34,309 nucleotides of DNA from Natronobiforma cellulositropha (GTDB lineage: Archaea; Halobacteriota; Halobacteria; Halobacteriales; Natrialbaceae), in the NCBI RefSeq assembly GCF_025629245.1, contig NZ_JANZXN010000024.1:614-34922 (forward strand). Reading direction: 5' to 3'. A model generated the notes under the pieces. The model made no database searches. It had not been told where the DNA came from and worked only from the letters and a program-made list of their open reading frames with translations. The first letter of the stretch is position 1. The number at the start of each line of letters is the position of its first letter. The translations under genes and the position numbers were made by a program. Shown piece by piece: positions 14,543 through 24,336 of the stretch.

Positions 14543-16495
14543 ATGGAGGTTCAGGTCATCTGGTTCGTCGTCTTCGTGCTGGCCACGTTCACCGTCGGCT
14601 ATATTGGATACTCGGCGTACCTGGCTCGACTGGTCGAGATCGACGACGACCGCGAGACGCCCGCGCACAGACACGAGGACGGACAGGAGTACGTCCCCTC
14701 GAAACGGCCGGTGTTGCTCGGACACCACTTCTCGAGCGTCGCCGGCGGCGCACCGATCGCGGGACCGCTGACGGCGGTCGCCGCCTTCGGCTGGCTGCCC
14801 GGGCTGCTCTGGGTCGCCATCGGCAACCCGATCTTCGGCGCGGTCCACGACTTCATGGCGCTCTCCTCGAGCGTCCGCCACGAGGGGAAGTCGATCGGCT
14901 ACATCATCGGCGAGTACGTCGGCGAGCGCGGAAAGAATATGCTGCTGTGGTTCGCCTTCCTGCTGGTGGTGCTGGTGGTCGCGGCGTTCGTCTTCCTCAT
15001 CGCCCAGGTGTTCAACGCCTATCCACCGGCGGCGACCGCGAGCGTGATCTACATCGCGCTGGCGCTGGCGTTCGGCGTCTACCTCTACCAGCTCAACGGG
15101 CCGTTTCTCCCCGGTGCGGTCTTCTTCGTCGCTGGCGTCTTCGCCGGCGTCTGGGTCGGTATCCAGTTTCCCATCGCGCTGGCCGGGGTCGACGGACTGC
15201 CGGAGGGGACGATCGTCCTCCTCGGTGACGGGGCGAACTGGGCGTGGCTCCCGCTCGCCGACGCCGTCAACCCGAACTTCGCGCTCTGGGCGATCGTCAC
15301 CGTCTGCTACTCGTTCGTGGCGGCAGTCCTCCCGGTGTGGGTCTTACTCCAGCCGCGTGACTTTCTCACCTCGACGCTGCTCTACACCGGCATCGGCGCG
15401 ATGTTACTCGGCGTCTTCGTCGGCACCTACCTCGCGCTGACGGGCGCGTTCACTCCCGTCGACATCCCGGTTTCGGGTATCGAGGCGTTCGACTCGGTCA
15501 CCATCGAGGGCATGGAGGCGGCCATCCCGGCCTACACCGGCTTCGTCCACCCCGGGCTGGGACCACTGCTTCCGTTCCTCTTTCTGACGATCGCCTGCGG
15601 GACGATCAGCGGCTTCCACTCGCTCGTCTCCTCGGGGACGACCGCCAAACAGCTGGATCGAGAGAGCGACGCCCGCGTGATCGGCTACGGGGCGATGCTC
15701 GGCGAGGGGCTGCTCGCGCTGACCTCGATCATCGCCGTCTCGCTCGCCGCTGCGACGGTCGCGGCCGGTGATCTGGGGGCGGCCATCGCCGTCTTCCCGG
15801 CCGGTGGCGGGGCGCTCGTCACGACCCTCGGCGTCTCGGCGGCGCTCGCCTCGACGTTCATCGCGCTCGTCTTCGCGAGTTTCTTACTCACCAGCACGGA
15901 CACGGCGATGCGGCTGGGCCGGTACCTGATCGAAGAACTCGTCGGCACGCCCGAGACGAGCCTCCAGGAGACGATGACCAACCGCTACGCCAACGCCGGC
16001 GTGACCGCGGTCGGTGGCTACGTACTGGTCGCCTCCGGCTCCTGGGAGAACCTCTGGCTGCTCTTCGGCGGCGCGAACCAGATGCTCGCCGCGCTCGCCC
16101 TGCTGGTCGTCACCGTCTGGCTCGCCAACTGGTCGAGCACGAAACAGCTACTCAGCACCGGCGTCCCGCTCGCGTTCATGATGGCCGTCACCGTCATCGG
16201 TCTCCTCTGGGTCTCGCTGATCCGCTTCCCGGCGTACATCATCGAACCCGCCGCCGTCGGTCCCGAGATGACCGAGTGGGAGGTCTGGAGCGAGGTACTC
16301 GCCGACCCCGGCACGATCACGAATATCGAGGCGTCGCTCCACACCCTCTCGTTCACCCTGCTGAGTCTCATCGCGCTCGTCCTCGTCTGGCTCGCCATTA
16401 GCCTCCTGCGCATGGGCGTCGACAACGTCCGCGAGGCCAGGGCAGGTCTCAGCGTGGACGCCCTCGCCGGTGGCGAACCCGGCGACGACGACTAA
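14543..16495 (+). CDS. cstA: CstA-family carbon-starvation / peptide or pyruvate transporter
   Basis: 650-aa polytopic membrane protein with about 15 hydrophobic segments. The CstA N-terminal signature is visible: YVPSKRPVLLGHHFSSVAGG near residues 51-70, followed by GPLTA and GNPIFGAVHDFMALSSSVRHEGKS. Bacterial relatives (CstA, BtsT) import peptides or pyruvate during carbon limitation; the substrate in haloarchaea is not known. The start at 14543 is preceded by TATA (14501-14507) and the palindrome at 14514-14537, so expression is probably controlled. The stop codon overlaps tail-to-tail with the convergent gene ending at 16492. Confidence 0.93.
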   Translation: MEVQVIWFVVFVLATFTVGYIGYSAYLARLVEIDDDRETPAHRHEDGQEYVPSKRPVLLGHHFSSVAGGAPIAGPLTAVAAFGWLPGLLWVAIGNPIFGAVHDFMALSSSVRHEGKSIGYIIGEYVGERGKNMLLWFAFLLVVLVVAAFVFLIAQVFNAYPPAATASVIYIALALAFGVYLYQLNGPFLPGAVFFVAGVFAGVWVGIQFPIALAGVDGLPEGTIVLLGDGANWAWLPLADAVNPNFALWAIVTVCYSFVAAVLPVWVLLQPRDFLTSTLLYTGIGAMLLGVFVGTYLALTGAFTPVDIPVSGIEAFDSVTIEGMEAAIPAYTGFVHPGLGPLLPFLFLTIACGTISGFHSLVSSGTTAKQLDRESDARVIGYGAMLGEGLLALTSIIAVSLAAATVAAGDLGAAIAVFPAGGGALVTTLGVSAALASTFIALVFASFLLTSTDTAMRLGRYLIEELVGTPETSLQETMTNRYANAGVTAVGGYVLVASGSWENLWLLFGGANQMLAALALLVVTVWLANWSSTKQLLSTGVPLAFMMAVTVIGLLWVSLIRFPAYIIEPAAVGPEMTEWEVWSEVLADPGTITNIEASLHTLSFTLLSLIALVLVWLAISLLRMGVDNVREARAGLSVDALAGGEPGDDD

Positions 16496-17100
16496 CGCGA
16501 CAGCCAGCCCAGCAGCCGATCCAGCCGCCCCGGCGTCTCCGCGACGATGGGTTCCCACACCGCAAAGGCCTGGGCCACGTCCGCGTTCGCACTCGAGACA
16601 CACACCTCACGCGCTGGCACCACGACGAGCAGGTTGATCTCGTAGTGGCCGTTGTAGCCGTACGTCAACAGCGTCCGGTTCCGGTAGCCGGAGACGTACT
16701 CGCGTGCGTCTTCGGGCAGTTCAGCCGCGATCACGGCGAACGTAAAGTCCGTACTGTAGTGGTCTTCGTCCGCCTCGACCCACTCCTCGGCGAGGCGCTC
16801 ACCCAGCGCCTCGAGTCCCTCGAGCGTCGCCACCGTCGGCCGCTCACACTCGGTCACGAACAGGTGTTCGCGCGCCTCGTGGTGGCCGAAGGTGACCGAC
16901 GGGTGGATGGCGTGGCGCTCGTAGGTGACGCGCAGCTGGCCGTACATCGTGAACTGCTCGCCCTCGAGCCTGTACCCCCGCTCGAGGTCGTAGTGGTGGC
17001 TCAGCCGACCGGCGACGCGCTCTACGTACTCGTCGTCCCACGTCGGGCGGTCGTCGTCGCGTTCCGGTGACGCTCGCTCGGCGGTCACGGCCGACACCAC
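16492..17100 (-). CDS. Haloarchaeal conserved protein, unknown function (202 aa)
   Basis: Acidic soluble protein. Central segments (YGQLRVTYERHAIHPSVTF, HLFVTECERPTVATLEGL, FTFAVIAAELPEDAREY) suggest an alpha/beta fold; I see no catalytic motif or membrane helix. The start is a GTG at 17100 with a second GTG directly after; a minus-strand CTTTTGCC near 17131-17138 could be the TATA element. Its 3' end overlaps the cstA stop by 4 bases, so the two mRNAs must be antisense at their ends. Any functional link to CstA is speculation. Confidence 0.6.
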   Translation of the reverse strand: MVSAVTAERASPERDDDRPTWDDEYVERVAGRLSHHYDLERGYRLEGEQFTMYGQLRVTYERHAIHPSVTFGHHEAREHLFVTECERPTVATLEGLEALGERLAEEWVEADEDHYSTDFTFAVIAAELPEDAREYVSGYRNRTLLTYGYNGHYEINLLVVVPAREVCVSSANADVAQAFAVWEPIVAETPGRLDRLLGWLSR

Positions 17101-17197
17101 GCGTGCATGTGTCAGCCAAGCCGGTACAGTGGCAAAAGCGTTCGCGCTACCTCTCTGTGCGAGACCTTATCACGATTCGGTCCCTACACACGACCGT

Positions 17198-17455
17198 ATG
17201 GACCGCTCGAGTCGTCGCGAGAGCTGTGGTCGCTGTAGTTTTACGACCGTCCTCGACGCCGCCGACCCGGGTGACGGGACCGGCGAGGACGACCGCCGCG
17301 CTCGCACACGCCAGCGTCACGACCCGTTCGAGGGCGGCGCGATCGAAGTCGACGAACGCGACCTGCGTCTCGCCGCCGCCCCGGCCGTCGCCGCCGCCCG
17401 CCTCGGCCGCTGGCTCGACGACACCGCGGCGCGCCTGATCGACCCGCGGCGCTGA
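17198..17455 (+). CDS. Small CxxC-containing protein, unknown function (85 aa)
   Basis: N-terminal MDRSSRRESCGRCSF has one CxxC pair (CGRC). A polar, charged stretch follows, then an Ala/Arg-rich amphipathic region predicted helical (residues 55-80). A single CxxC could bind metal as a dimer or act as a redox pair. ATG 17198 follows TTATCA (17168-17173) by about 28 bases, supporting it over the longer frame that starts at 17129. No family recognised. Confidence 0.5.
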   Translation: MDRSSRRESCGRCSFTTVLDAADPGDGTGEDDRRARTRQRHDPFEGGAIEVDERDLRLAAAPAVAAARLGRWLDDTAARLIDPRR

Positions 17456-17656
17456 GCGTCCGCGCCCACACCCGTCGACCGTCTCGAGTCCCCACGATCA
17501 CCGCGAGCGGTCGCTCTGCTGGCCATCGTGTATCACCGAGACACTCGAGCGGCTATGTATATCACAGTTCCTCACAGGTGGTGCGTTTCCACAGGACGCT
17601 CGAGGCGGGTGGCCGTACTCGGGGCGTGCGGTTTCGAGGCGAAGCGAAGGGGTTCG

Positions 17657-18334
17657 CTACGTGGTGCGAAACGCCCGGTCGCCCGCGTCGCCGAGACCGG
17701 GGACGATGTAGCCGTCGTCGTCGAGGTAGTCGTCGATGGCGACGGTGAGTAAGTCGACTTCGGGGAACTCCTCGCCGACTCTGAGCAGGCCGTCGGGTGC
17801 CGAGACCGCCGAGAGGACGATGAGGTGTTCCGGATCGGGGGCGGTCTCGATGACGTGCTCCAAGACGGCACACATGGTGCTGCCGGTCGCGAGCATCGGG
17901 TCGGCGACGATCACCGTATCCTCGGGGCGAATCTCCGGTAACTTGACGTAGTCGACGGTGATCGGAAAGCGTCCGCTGTCGTCGCGGCCCGCGTGTTCGT
18001 CGCGACTGGCGCTGATCACGCCCTGGCGCGCCCGTGGGAACGCCTTCAGCAGGCCCTCGACGAACGGCGTCGCCGCGCGCAACACGTTGATGATTACCAC
18101 GTCTTCGAGTCCCTTGACCCGCTCGCCCATCGTCTCCTCGAGCGGCGTCTCGATGGCGACGTACTCGGTCTCCATCCGGCCGTCGATGATCTCGTAGCCA
18201 CAGAGCCGGCCGAGTTTGACGAGTCCCTTCCGGAACCCGACCTGTTCGGTCTCGACGTCGCGAAGCCGCGAGAGGGTGTCTTTCGCCATCGCGTGCGTGA
18301 TCAGGTAGGCGTCTCCCCTGTCTTCGATCGGCAT
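17657..18334 (-). CDS. upp: Uracil phosphoribosyltransferase
   Basis: Pyrimidine salvage: converts uracil plus PRPP to UMP. 225 aa, normal length. Family features: the PRPP-binding loop [14 protein letters not shown] near residues 130-143, the uracil-binding end [16 protein letters not shown] at the C-terminus, and [14 protein letters not shown] near 79-92. ATG 18334 is supported by an AT-rich minus-strand element GATAACGTAAA (18359-18370) about 30 bases upstream. Divergent from the 18473 gene; the two share a 138-bp promoter region. Confidence 0.95.
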   Translation of the reverse strand: MPIEDRGDAYLITHAMAKDTLSRLRDVETEQVGFRKGLVKLGRLCGYEIIDGRMETEYVAIETPLEETMGERVKGLEDVVIINVLRAATPFVEGLLKAFPRARQGVISASRDEHAGRDDSGRFPITVDYVKLPEIRPEDTVIVADPMLATGSTMCAVLEHVIETAPDPEHLIVLSAVSAPDGLLRVGEEFPEVDLLTVAIDDYLDDDGYIVPGLGDAGDRAFRTT

Positions 18335-18472
18335 ACGTCTACGCGCACCCGCCGGACAGTTTACGTTATCGGTCACTGACGCCGATGTGACCGACGGGTA
18401 ACGGGCCGCTCGAGCGGGCGACTGCGGCAACGAAGTTTATACGGGTGCGCGCCATACACCCCGAGCGACCCG

Positions 18473-19189
18473 ATGGAAGAGAGCATCTCCGGTTTCAAAG
18501 TGCGCGGCGACTGGGGGGACGTCGTCGAACACGGCGAGCGCATCACCTACGCCCTGCGCGAGGCTGGCGTCGACGAACCCGATACGGACCTGAACGCCCG
18601 CTTCGCTCGCGCGTACGAGGAGTGGAACGAGTGGCGGCCGAAAGCCCACGAAACCCTCGAGGTCGACGTCAGCGAGAAGACCGCCGCCCAGGCCCACCTC
18701 GAGGAGGGCGAGGGCGAGAAGGCGGGAAAGGCACCCGACGACGACATCAAGACCGCCGGTGAGAAACTCTCGGCCTCCTACGAGGCGCTCGAGGAGGACG
18801 ACGCCGCCGAGGCCGTCGACACCTGGCGGGAGTCGATCGACTACGTCGCGCGTGCGGCCGATTCAGCGAGTCGGAAGGCGATCCGACGCGTCGAAGACAC
18901 CGTCTACCAGCGCGTGATGACCCAACTCGCCCCCTACTACTTCGACAACGCACTCGTCAGCGCGAACATCCAGCAGGCCGGGCGCAACGGCGACGAGACG
19001 TTCGTCTTCGAGGTGAACGTCAACGACGACCCGCTGAAAGCCGACGTCTCCGACCGCCTGGCCGAACTCGCAGACGAGGTCGACCGCTGGCACGTCGAAG
19101 TCGAGAAGGACACCGACACCGCAGAGGCGGTCGAAGGCGTCGAGCCACCACCGGAGCCGACCGACAACACCCGCTCGACGACGAACTGA
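18473..19189 (+). CDS. Haloarchaea-specific acidic protein (likely DUF5828), unknown function
   Basis: 238-aa, very acidic, largely helical. Starts with the distinctive MEESISGFKVRGDWGDVVEHG and ends in a Pro/Thr-rich disordered tail. From memory this start matches the haloarchaeal family DUF5828, which I could not check. No membrane segment, no cysteine, and no enzyme motif seen. TTTATA at 18436-18441 provides a TATA box about 34 bases before the ATG. It precedes the phosphate permease by 112 bases, but that gene has its own TATA element, so cotranscription is uncertain. Confidence 0.7.
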   Translation: MEESISGFKVRGDWGDVVEHGERITYALREAGVDEPDTDLNARFARAYEEWNEWRPKAHETLEVDVSEKTAAQAHLEEGEGEKAGKAPDDDIKTAGEKLSASYEALEEDDAAEAVDTWRESIDYVARAADSASRKAIRRVEDTVYQRVMTQLAPYYFDNALVSANIQQAGRNGDETFVFEVNVNDDPLKADVSDRLAELADEVDRWHVEVEKDTDTAEAVEGVEPPPEPTDNTRSTTN

Positions 19190-19301
19190 CCGCGACCGCG
19201 TAGGCCGTCCCGACGCACTGTCACTCGAGGGTGACGGCTCTCGGGCGTGCGATGGCCGGCGGTCGGCACACACTAATAGCACCCGGCGGTAGGGGTGAAC
19301 C

Positions 19302-20492
19302 ATGGTCGACGTCGCGACGCTCCTCGCGTTCTCGTTCGCCTCCCTCGCCAGCCTCTTCATGGCCTGGGCGATCGGCGCTGGCTCGAGCGGTTCGACGCCC
19401 TTCGCACCCGCGGTCGGGGCGAACGCGATTTCGGTGATGCGGGCGGGCTTTCTCGTCGGCATCTGCTGTCTGCTGGGGGCGATCTTCCAGGGGGCGAACG
19501 TCTCCGAGGCGGTCGGCCAGGACCTCATCCAGAACGTGACGCTCTCGGCCGAGGCCGCCACGATCGGTCTGACGATCGCCGCGATACTGGTCGCCATCGG
19601 CATCTTCACCGGCTACCCCATCGCAACGGCGTTCACCGTCACGGGTGCGGTGATCGGTGCCGGTCTCGCGATGAACGGCGACCCGGCCTGGTGGAAGTAC
19701 CGTGAGATCGCGACCCTCTGGCTGTTGACGCCGTTCGTCGGCGGCGCGGTCGCCTACGTCACCGCTCGAGCGCTGCGCGAGGAACCGATTCCCGAACGCC
19801 AGGTCGTCCTCATCCTGGCGGGTATCGTGGGCGCGTTGCTCGCGAACGTCGAATTCGCCGTCCTCGGCTCCGACGGTGCGGGTGCGTCGATCGCCGTCGC
19901 CGCCGCGGGCGTCGTTCCTGGTCCCACGGCCGGCGCCGTGGTCGCCGTCACGCTCGCGCTCGCGCTCGGCTGTGCCGGCGTCCTCCGCTGGGACATGCGC
20001 CGCGGGACGAGCGTGGCCGAGCGCCACTTCCTGCTCGCACTCGGCGCACTCGTCGCCTTCTCGGCCGGCGGCAGCCAGGTCGGTCTCGCCGTCGGCCCGC
20101 TGGTCCCGCTCGCCGATGACGTCGGTCTCACGGTCACGGCGCTGCTCGTCGGCGGCGGCGTCGGACTGCTCGCGGGGGCCTGGACCGGCGCACCGCGGAT
20201 GATCAAGGCGATCTCACAGGACTACTCCTCGCTGGGCCCGCGCCGGTCGATTGCGGCGCTCATTCCGTCGTTCGCCATCGCCCAGGTCGCCATCCTCTAC
20301 GGCATCCCGGTCTCGTTCAACCAGATCGTCGTCTCCGCGATCATCGGCAGCGGCTACGCCGCGATGGACTCCGGCGGCGGCGTCAGCGTCCGGAAGATGG
20401 GCTTTACCGTCCTCGCGTGGGTCCTCTCGCTGGCCGGTGCCATCGTCGTCACCTACGTCGGCTTTCTCGGTTTCACCTGGCTGTTCGGCTGA
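19302..20492 (+). CDS. PiT-family inorganic phosphate permease
   Basis: 396-aa integral membrane protein. The PiT signature appears twice, as expected for the duplicated fold: near the N-terminus (GSSGSTPFAPAVGANAIS) and in the second half (SFNQIVVSAIIGSGYA, MDSGGG). About ten hydrophobic segments. PiT transporters import phosphate, usually as a metal-phosphate complex coupled to H+ or Na+. CTAATAG (19273-19279) lies about 26 bases before the ATG. No PhoU/DUF47 accessory gene lies next to it, which differs from many pit loci. Confidence 0.88.
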   Translation: MVDVATLLAFSFASLASLFMAWAIGAGSSGSTPFAPAVGANAISVMRAGFLVGICCLLGAIFQGANVSEAVGQDLIQNVTLSAEAATIGLTIAAILVAIGIFTGYPIATAFTVTGAVIGAGLAMNGDPAWWKYREIATLWLLTPFVGGAVAYVTARALREEPIPERQVVLILAGIVGALLANVEFAVLGSDGAGASIAVAAAGVVPGPTAGAVVAVTLALALGCAGVLRWDMRRGTSVAERHFLLALGALVAFSAGGSQVGLAVGPLVPLADDVGLTVTALLVGGGVGLLAGAWTGAPRMIKAISQDYSSLGPRRSIAALIPSFAIAQVAILYGIPVSFNQIVVSAIIGSGYAAMDSGGGVSVRKMGFTVLAWVLSLAGAIVVTYVGFLGFTWLFG

Positions 20493-20560
20493 CCGCCTCC
20501 ACCGCTGTCGCGTCCGCGAGAGACCGAACACCCTTTATTCGCTCGAGAGCGACACCGAGT

Positions 20561-21334
20561 ATGGACGAGTCACGAACGGTTCACTGGCGACGTGACGCCA
20601 CGACCTCGCGGACCGTTCGCGCGCTCTGGGCGCTCGGCGCGGGGACGTTCTTCGCGATGATCTCACTCATCGTCTTCTGGCGACTGTTCGGACTGGCTGG
20701 CCAGATCGGTGACGAAACCGTCGCCCTCCCGTCGGCCGATCCGTCGACGCTCGCTCTCTCGACGACGTCTCTGACGCTCGTACAGGCCACGCTGCTCGCG
20801 GCACTCGGTGGTCTGGCCGCGACCATCCTCGCACTGGCGGCCGCCGGCAACACCGAACGCAGACTCGAGCGACTCACGCGCTCGCTGCCGCTCACACCGC
20901 CGTCCGATGCAGCCCTCCGGCGGACGATGGACGCTGCCGTCGGGACGGTCGTGATGGGTGCCGTCATCGGCGGGCTGATCGGTGCAGGCCGTTTCGTTGC
21001 CCAGGGCGACCTCCTCGCCACCGGTGCCGGCCCGTTCACCGGTCTCGCCGCCGCGACGCTCCCGCTCGCGCTGATCGCACTCGTTCTCTCCTCGTTTCTC
21101 CAGTCGGTCGGCACGCTCGACCTCGAAGCGGGCGTCCTCTACCTCCACGACCCCGAGGCAGCGATCGAACTCGAGACGCTCGTCGCCGTCTCGAGCCGTG
21201 ACGTCGGCGACGTCTCGGTCCTGACGCTCGCCTACGACCAGCCGGACGGCCAGTACGTCGCCGGCCCACGGCGGCTGGTGGTTCCCCCACGAGTCGCCCA
21301 CGAACTCGAGAGCCGCGTTGGCCCGGTGACGTAG
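20561..21334 (+). CDS. Multi-pass membrane protein with C-terminal soluble domain, unknown function
   Basis: 257 aa. Hydrophobic segments at about residues 22-44, 67-92, 122-143 and 155-180 form a four-helix membrane part. A soluble C-terminal region of about 75 residues follows (LEAGVLYLHDPEAAIELETLVAVSSRDVGDVSVLTLAYDQPD pattern), beta-rich and PH-like in appearance. I recognise no family. CTTTATT at 20533-20539 is about 25 bases before ATG 20561. The gene follows the phosphate permease by 68 bases but has its own promoter. Confidence 0.6.
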   Translation: MDESRTVHWRRDATTSRTVRALWALGAGTFFAMISLIVFWRLFGLAGQIGDETVALPSADPSTLALSTTSLTLVQATLLAALGGLAATILALAAAGNTERRLERLTRSLPLTPPSDAALRRTMDAAVGTVVMGAVIGGLIGAGRFVAQGDLLATGAGPFTGLAAATLPLALIALVLSSFLQSVGTLDLEAGVLYLHDPEAAIELETLVAVSSRDVGDVSVLTLAYDQPDGQYVAGPRRLVVPPRVAHELESRVGPVT

Positions 21335-21526
21335 TTACTCGGCACCCGAACCGGCCGCTCCCGTGTCGCCGGTCTCCCCCAGGGCGGTGAACGACTCCGA
21401 GCCACAGCGACACCTCGTGCGTCCGATCACGCGGATCGTCCCATTCGGCCACTGTCTCGCGGCGTACACCGCCTCACAGTGATCGCACACCGCTGCAACC
21501 TTCGTCACGTCGTCCCGGTGTGCCAT
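21335..21526 (-). CDS. Small zinc-ribbon protein (63 aa)
   Basis: Cysteines C14-x2-C17 (CDHC) and C39-x-C41 (CRC) form a one-zinc ribbon, with a beta-hairpin-like middle (GTIRVIGRTR) and a Gly/Ala-rich tail. Same class as the 569-730 gene. ATG 21526 is chosen because the upstream in-frame stretch is Arg-rich and outside the ribbon; the promoter is not obvious. Its stop abuts that of the convergent membrane-protein gene with no gap (21334/21335). Confidence 0.6.
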   Translation of the reverse strand: MAHRDDVTKVAAVCDHCEAVYAARQWPNGTIRVIGRTRCRCGSESFTALGETGDTGAAGSGAE

Positions 21527-21687
21527 CACTCCCCTCCGACTGCCGTTTCCGCAATCATTGGTACCTCTACGCACCCTCGGAGAATAGCGATTGCGAGATT
21601 CGCGCCACTCGTGTTGCGCCTTTCGCAACATTCGCCCTCTCGATTGGCGGATCTCTCAGACCCTGCTCGATTTCTTCGACTCGCCCG

Positions 21688-22161
21688 TCAGCCGTCTTCG
21701 GCTCTCAGCTCACCGAAGTGGTTGAACGGCCGGACGTGTACGCGCTTGACGAGGTCGACCGACTCGATCTCGAGACCGAGTCTCGTGACCTCACCGGTAA
21801 TTCTGTCCACGGCATCCGAACTCTCGCCGACCGCCTCGATGTGGACGTTCACCGTCCCGGTTAGCATCTCACGGACGGCGACGACGCCGTGGACGCGCAT
21901 GATGTTCTCGACGAGTGCCGAGCGTTCGCTCACCGGTGCTCGACACAGGAGCATCATCTGGAGTTGGTAGCCCGCCCGTTCGTAGTCGATATCCGGGTGA
22001 TATCCTCGCACGATGTCTGCCTCCTCGAGGCGGCCGATCCGGTTGCGGACGGTACTCGGTGAGACGCCGACACGGTCTCCCATCTCCGCGGCGGTCGCTC
22101 CCCTGGCGTCCGCTTGCAGCACGTGTAAGATTCCTCGATCGACGTCGTCGAGTTCACGCAT
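21688..22161 (-). CDS. Lrp/AsnC family transcriptional regulator
   Basis: 157-aa regulator. Residues 1-60 are the AsnC-type helix-turn-helix (LDDVDRGILHVLQADARG...GVSPSTVRNRIGRLEEADIVRGY). Residues 65-145 are the RAM/ACT-like ligand and oligomerisation domain (VHGVVAVREMLTGTVNVHIEAVGES). Such proteins act as amino-acid-responsive octameric activators or repressors, often including their own gene. Minus-strand CTATATG (22185-22191) sits about 27 bases upstream of ATG 22161. Effector and targets cannot be read from sequence. Confidence 0.9.
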   Translation of the reverse strand: MRELDDVDRGILHVLQADARGATAAEMGDRVGVSPSTVRNRIGRLEEADIVRGYHPDIDYERAGYQLQMMLLCRAPVSERSALVENIMRVHGVVAVREMLTGTVNVHIEAVGESSDAVDRITGEVTRLGLEIESVDLVKRVHVRPFNHFGELRAEDG

Positions 22162-22218
22162 GCGGTGAGCTGTCCACTTCCATCCATATAGTTAGGGACC
22201 TGCGCGTGGGCCGATACC

Positions 22219-23574
22219 CTACTCCTCGCTCGCCTCCTCGATCGGCTCGTCGAACTTCGTCAGCCTGGCCTTCATGATCCGGGTGTTTTCGACGTCTTCG
22301 ACGGTGATCCGCACGCTGTCGTAAGTGAGTTCCTCACCCTCTTCGACCAGCCGACCCGCGCGGTTGAAGATGAACCCGGCGATGGTCTCGAACTCCTCGC
22401 CCTCGGGGAGGTCGATCTCGAGCGCCTCGTTGACGTCTTCGATGTTGACCTCGCCGCGGACGAGGACGGTCCGCTCGTCGATCTCTTCGATCGGCTCTTC
22501 CTCGCCCCCCTCGAGGATCTCGCCGACGATCTCTTCGATCATGTCCTCCATCGTCACCAGCCCCTCAGTGGTGCCGAACTCGTCGATGACGATCACCATG
22601 TGCATGCGCGCCTCGCGCATCTCGGCGAGCAGTTCGTCGACGTTCTTCGACTCGGGGACGTGTAGCGTCGGCTGAATCAGGTCCTCTAAGGCGAGATCCG
22701 TCCGTTCGCCGTAGTTGAGGTCGCGAACCAGATCGCGGATGTGGACCACGCCCTGGATGTTGTCGAGACTCCCCTCGTAGACCGGAATGCGCGCGTGGCC
22801 GCTCTGGATACAGGTCTCGATCGCCTCGTCGATGGCGGCGTCTTTCGGCACCGCCGTCATATCCAGTCGCGGCGTCATCACCTCCTTGACGATCGTGTTG
22901 TTGAACCGGAAGATCCGCTGGAGCATCTCGTGTTCGTCCTCTTCGAGGACCCCCTCGCGCTCGCCGGACTCGATCATCTCCTGGATCTCGGTCCGGGTGA
23001 CGTACGGCGTCTCGATCGCCCCGCTCGAGCCAGTCACCTTGTTGACCTGTCGGGTGAGGTAATCGAAGACGACGACCAGCGGCAACAGGACGTACTCGGT
23101 CGCCTTCAGCGGCTTCGCGATCCGTACCGACCAGGTCTCGGTGTTCTCGACGGCGTAGGACTTCGGGGCACTCTCACCGAAGAGCAACACGATGGCGGTG
23201 ATCCCGAACGTCGCGAGGACCACTCCCAGGAGACCGCCGAAGTGAATCGAGAGGACGGCCGTCGCGATCGACGACATCGCGATGTTGACGATGTTGTTCC
23301 CGACCAGGATCGTCACCAGCAACCGGTGGGGGTCGTCTTTCAGCGCCTTCACCCGGGTCGCCCCCTGGATTCCCTCCTCGACCATCCCCTCGACGCGGTG
23401 TTTCGGCAGAGAGAACATCGCGATCTCGGACGAGGAGAAAAAGCCCGACAGCGCGATCAACACGGCGACCGCGACCACTCCCAGCACCGTCACCGTCGAC
23501 TGCTCGAGTTCGGTCCCCACCACCGGGACCTCGTAGGCCGTGAGGGCGATCTCGAGGAGCGAAACCAGTTCCAT
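22219..23574 (-). CDS. CNNM/CorC-type membrane protein (DUF21, CBS pair, CorC_HlyC domain)
   Basis: 451 aa. Residues about 30-200 are the DUF21 transmembrane domain, starting LSGFFSSSEIAMFSL. Residues about 220-350 are a CBS pair (VMTPRLDMTAVP..., HIRDLVRDLN). Residues about 360-440 are the CorC_HlyC domain (RTVLVRGEVNIEDVNEALEIDL). Relatives transport or regulate Mg2+ (CNNM/CorC); the older 'hemolysin' label is misleading. A minus-strand TTAA element (23603-23606) lies about 30 bases from ATG 23574. Divergent from the Sua5-family gene. Confidence 0.9.
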   Translation of the reverse strand: MELVSLLEIALTAYEVPVVGTELEQSTVTVLGVVAVAVLIALSGFFSSSEIAMFSLPKHRVEGMVEEGIQGATRVKALKDDPHRLLVTILVGNNIVNIAMSSIATAVLSIHFGGLLGVVLATFGITAIVLLFGESAPKSYAVENTETWSVRIAKPLKATEYVLLPLVVVFDYLTRQVNKVTGSSGAIETPYVTRTEIQEMIESGEREGVLEEDEHEMLQRIFRFNNTIVKEVMTPRLDMTAVPKDAAIDEAIETCIQSGHARIPVYEGSLDNIQGVVHIRDLVRDLNYGERTDLALEDLIQPTLHVPESKNVDELLAEMREARMHMVIVIDEFGTTEGLVTMEDMIEEIVGEILEGGEEEPIEEIDERTVLVRGEVNIEDVNEALEIDLPEGEEFETIAGFIFNRAGRLVEEGEELTYDSVRITVEDVENTRIMKARLTKFDEPIEEASEE

Positions 23575-23700
23575 TGACTACCCCCGTTTATCACCCGGCC
23601 GATTAACGCTTTCCGCTTTTTCGACGTTCTGGCCCCGGGTGGCCGCCCTGTCCGCTCGGAACACGCTACGTTTTTCCCGATCCCGCGACGACCGCCACCA

Positions 23701-24285
23701 ATGAGTGACCTCGAAACCGCTGGTGCGGCGATCGAGGCGGGCGACCTCGTCGTCTACCCCACCGAGACCGTCTACGGACTCGCCGCGAACGCACTCGACC
23801 CGGCGGCCGTCGACCGACTGTTCGCGCTTAAGGGCCGCGACCGCTCGAAGCCGGTCTCGATCGCCCTCTCGAGCGTCGAGGACGCCCTGACCTACGTCGA
23901 CGCGACCGACCGCGAGCGCGAGTTCATGCGGGCGTTTCTCCCGGGGCCGGTGACCGTCCTCTGTGCGCGTCGCGAGTCGATCCCCGACGCCGTCACCGGC
24001 GGCCGCGAGCGCGTCGGCGTCCGCGTTCCCGACTGCGACCTCGCGCTCGCCCTCTGTGAGCGGGTCGCCCCGCTCCCGATCACCGCGACCAGCGCGAACC
24101 GCAGCGGCGAGGCGAACGCCCGCCGCGTCGCCGACCTCGACCCCGCAATCCGCGAGACCGCGGTCGTCCTCGACGGCGGCGAGACGCCCGGCGGCGAGAG
24201 CACCGTCGTCGACGTCTCGAGCGGAACGATCCTCCGCCGTGGCGAGCACGCCGGCGCGATCGAACGCTGGCTCGCCGAACACTGA
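23701..24285 (+). CDS. L-threonylcarbamoyladenylate synthase (Sua5/YrdC/YciO family)
   Basis: 194 aa, YrdC domain only; the C-terminal Sua5 extension found in many archaea is missing, so this is a short form. It makes threonylcarbamoyl-AMP from Thr, bicarbonate and ATP for the t6A modification at position 37 of ANN-decoding tRNAs. Signatures: YPTETVYGLAANA near residues 18-30, FALKGRDRSKPVSI near 41-55, FLPGPVTVL near 79-87, and ITATSANRSGEA near 127-138. TTTTTCCC (23670-23677) lies about 28 bases upstream of ATG 23701. Confidence 0.9.
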   Translation: MSDLETAGAAIEAGDLVVYPTETVYGLAANALDPAAVDRLFALKGRDRSKPVSIALSSVEDALTYVDATDREREFMRAFLPGPVTVLCARRESIPDAVTGGRERVGVRVPDCDLALALCERVAPLPITATSANRSGEANARRVADLDPAIRETAVVLDGGETPGGESTVVDVSSGTILRRGEHAGAIERWLAEH

Positions 24286-24336
24286 TAGACACCTCAGCGC
24301 TCGAGCACACGGCACACACTCGCCACCAACACACCC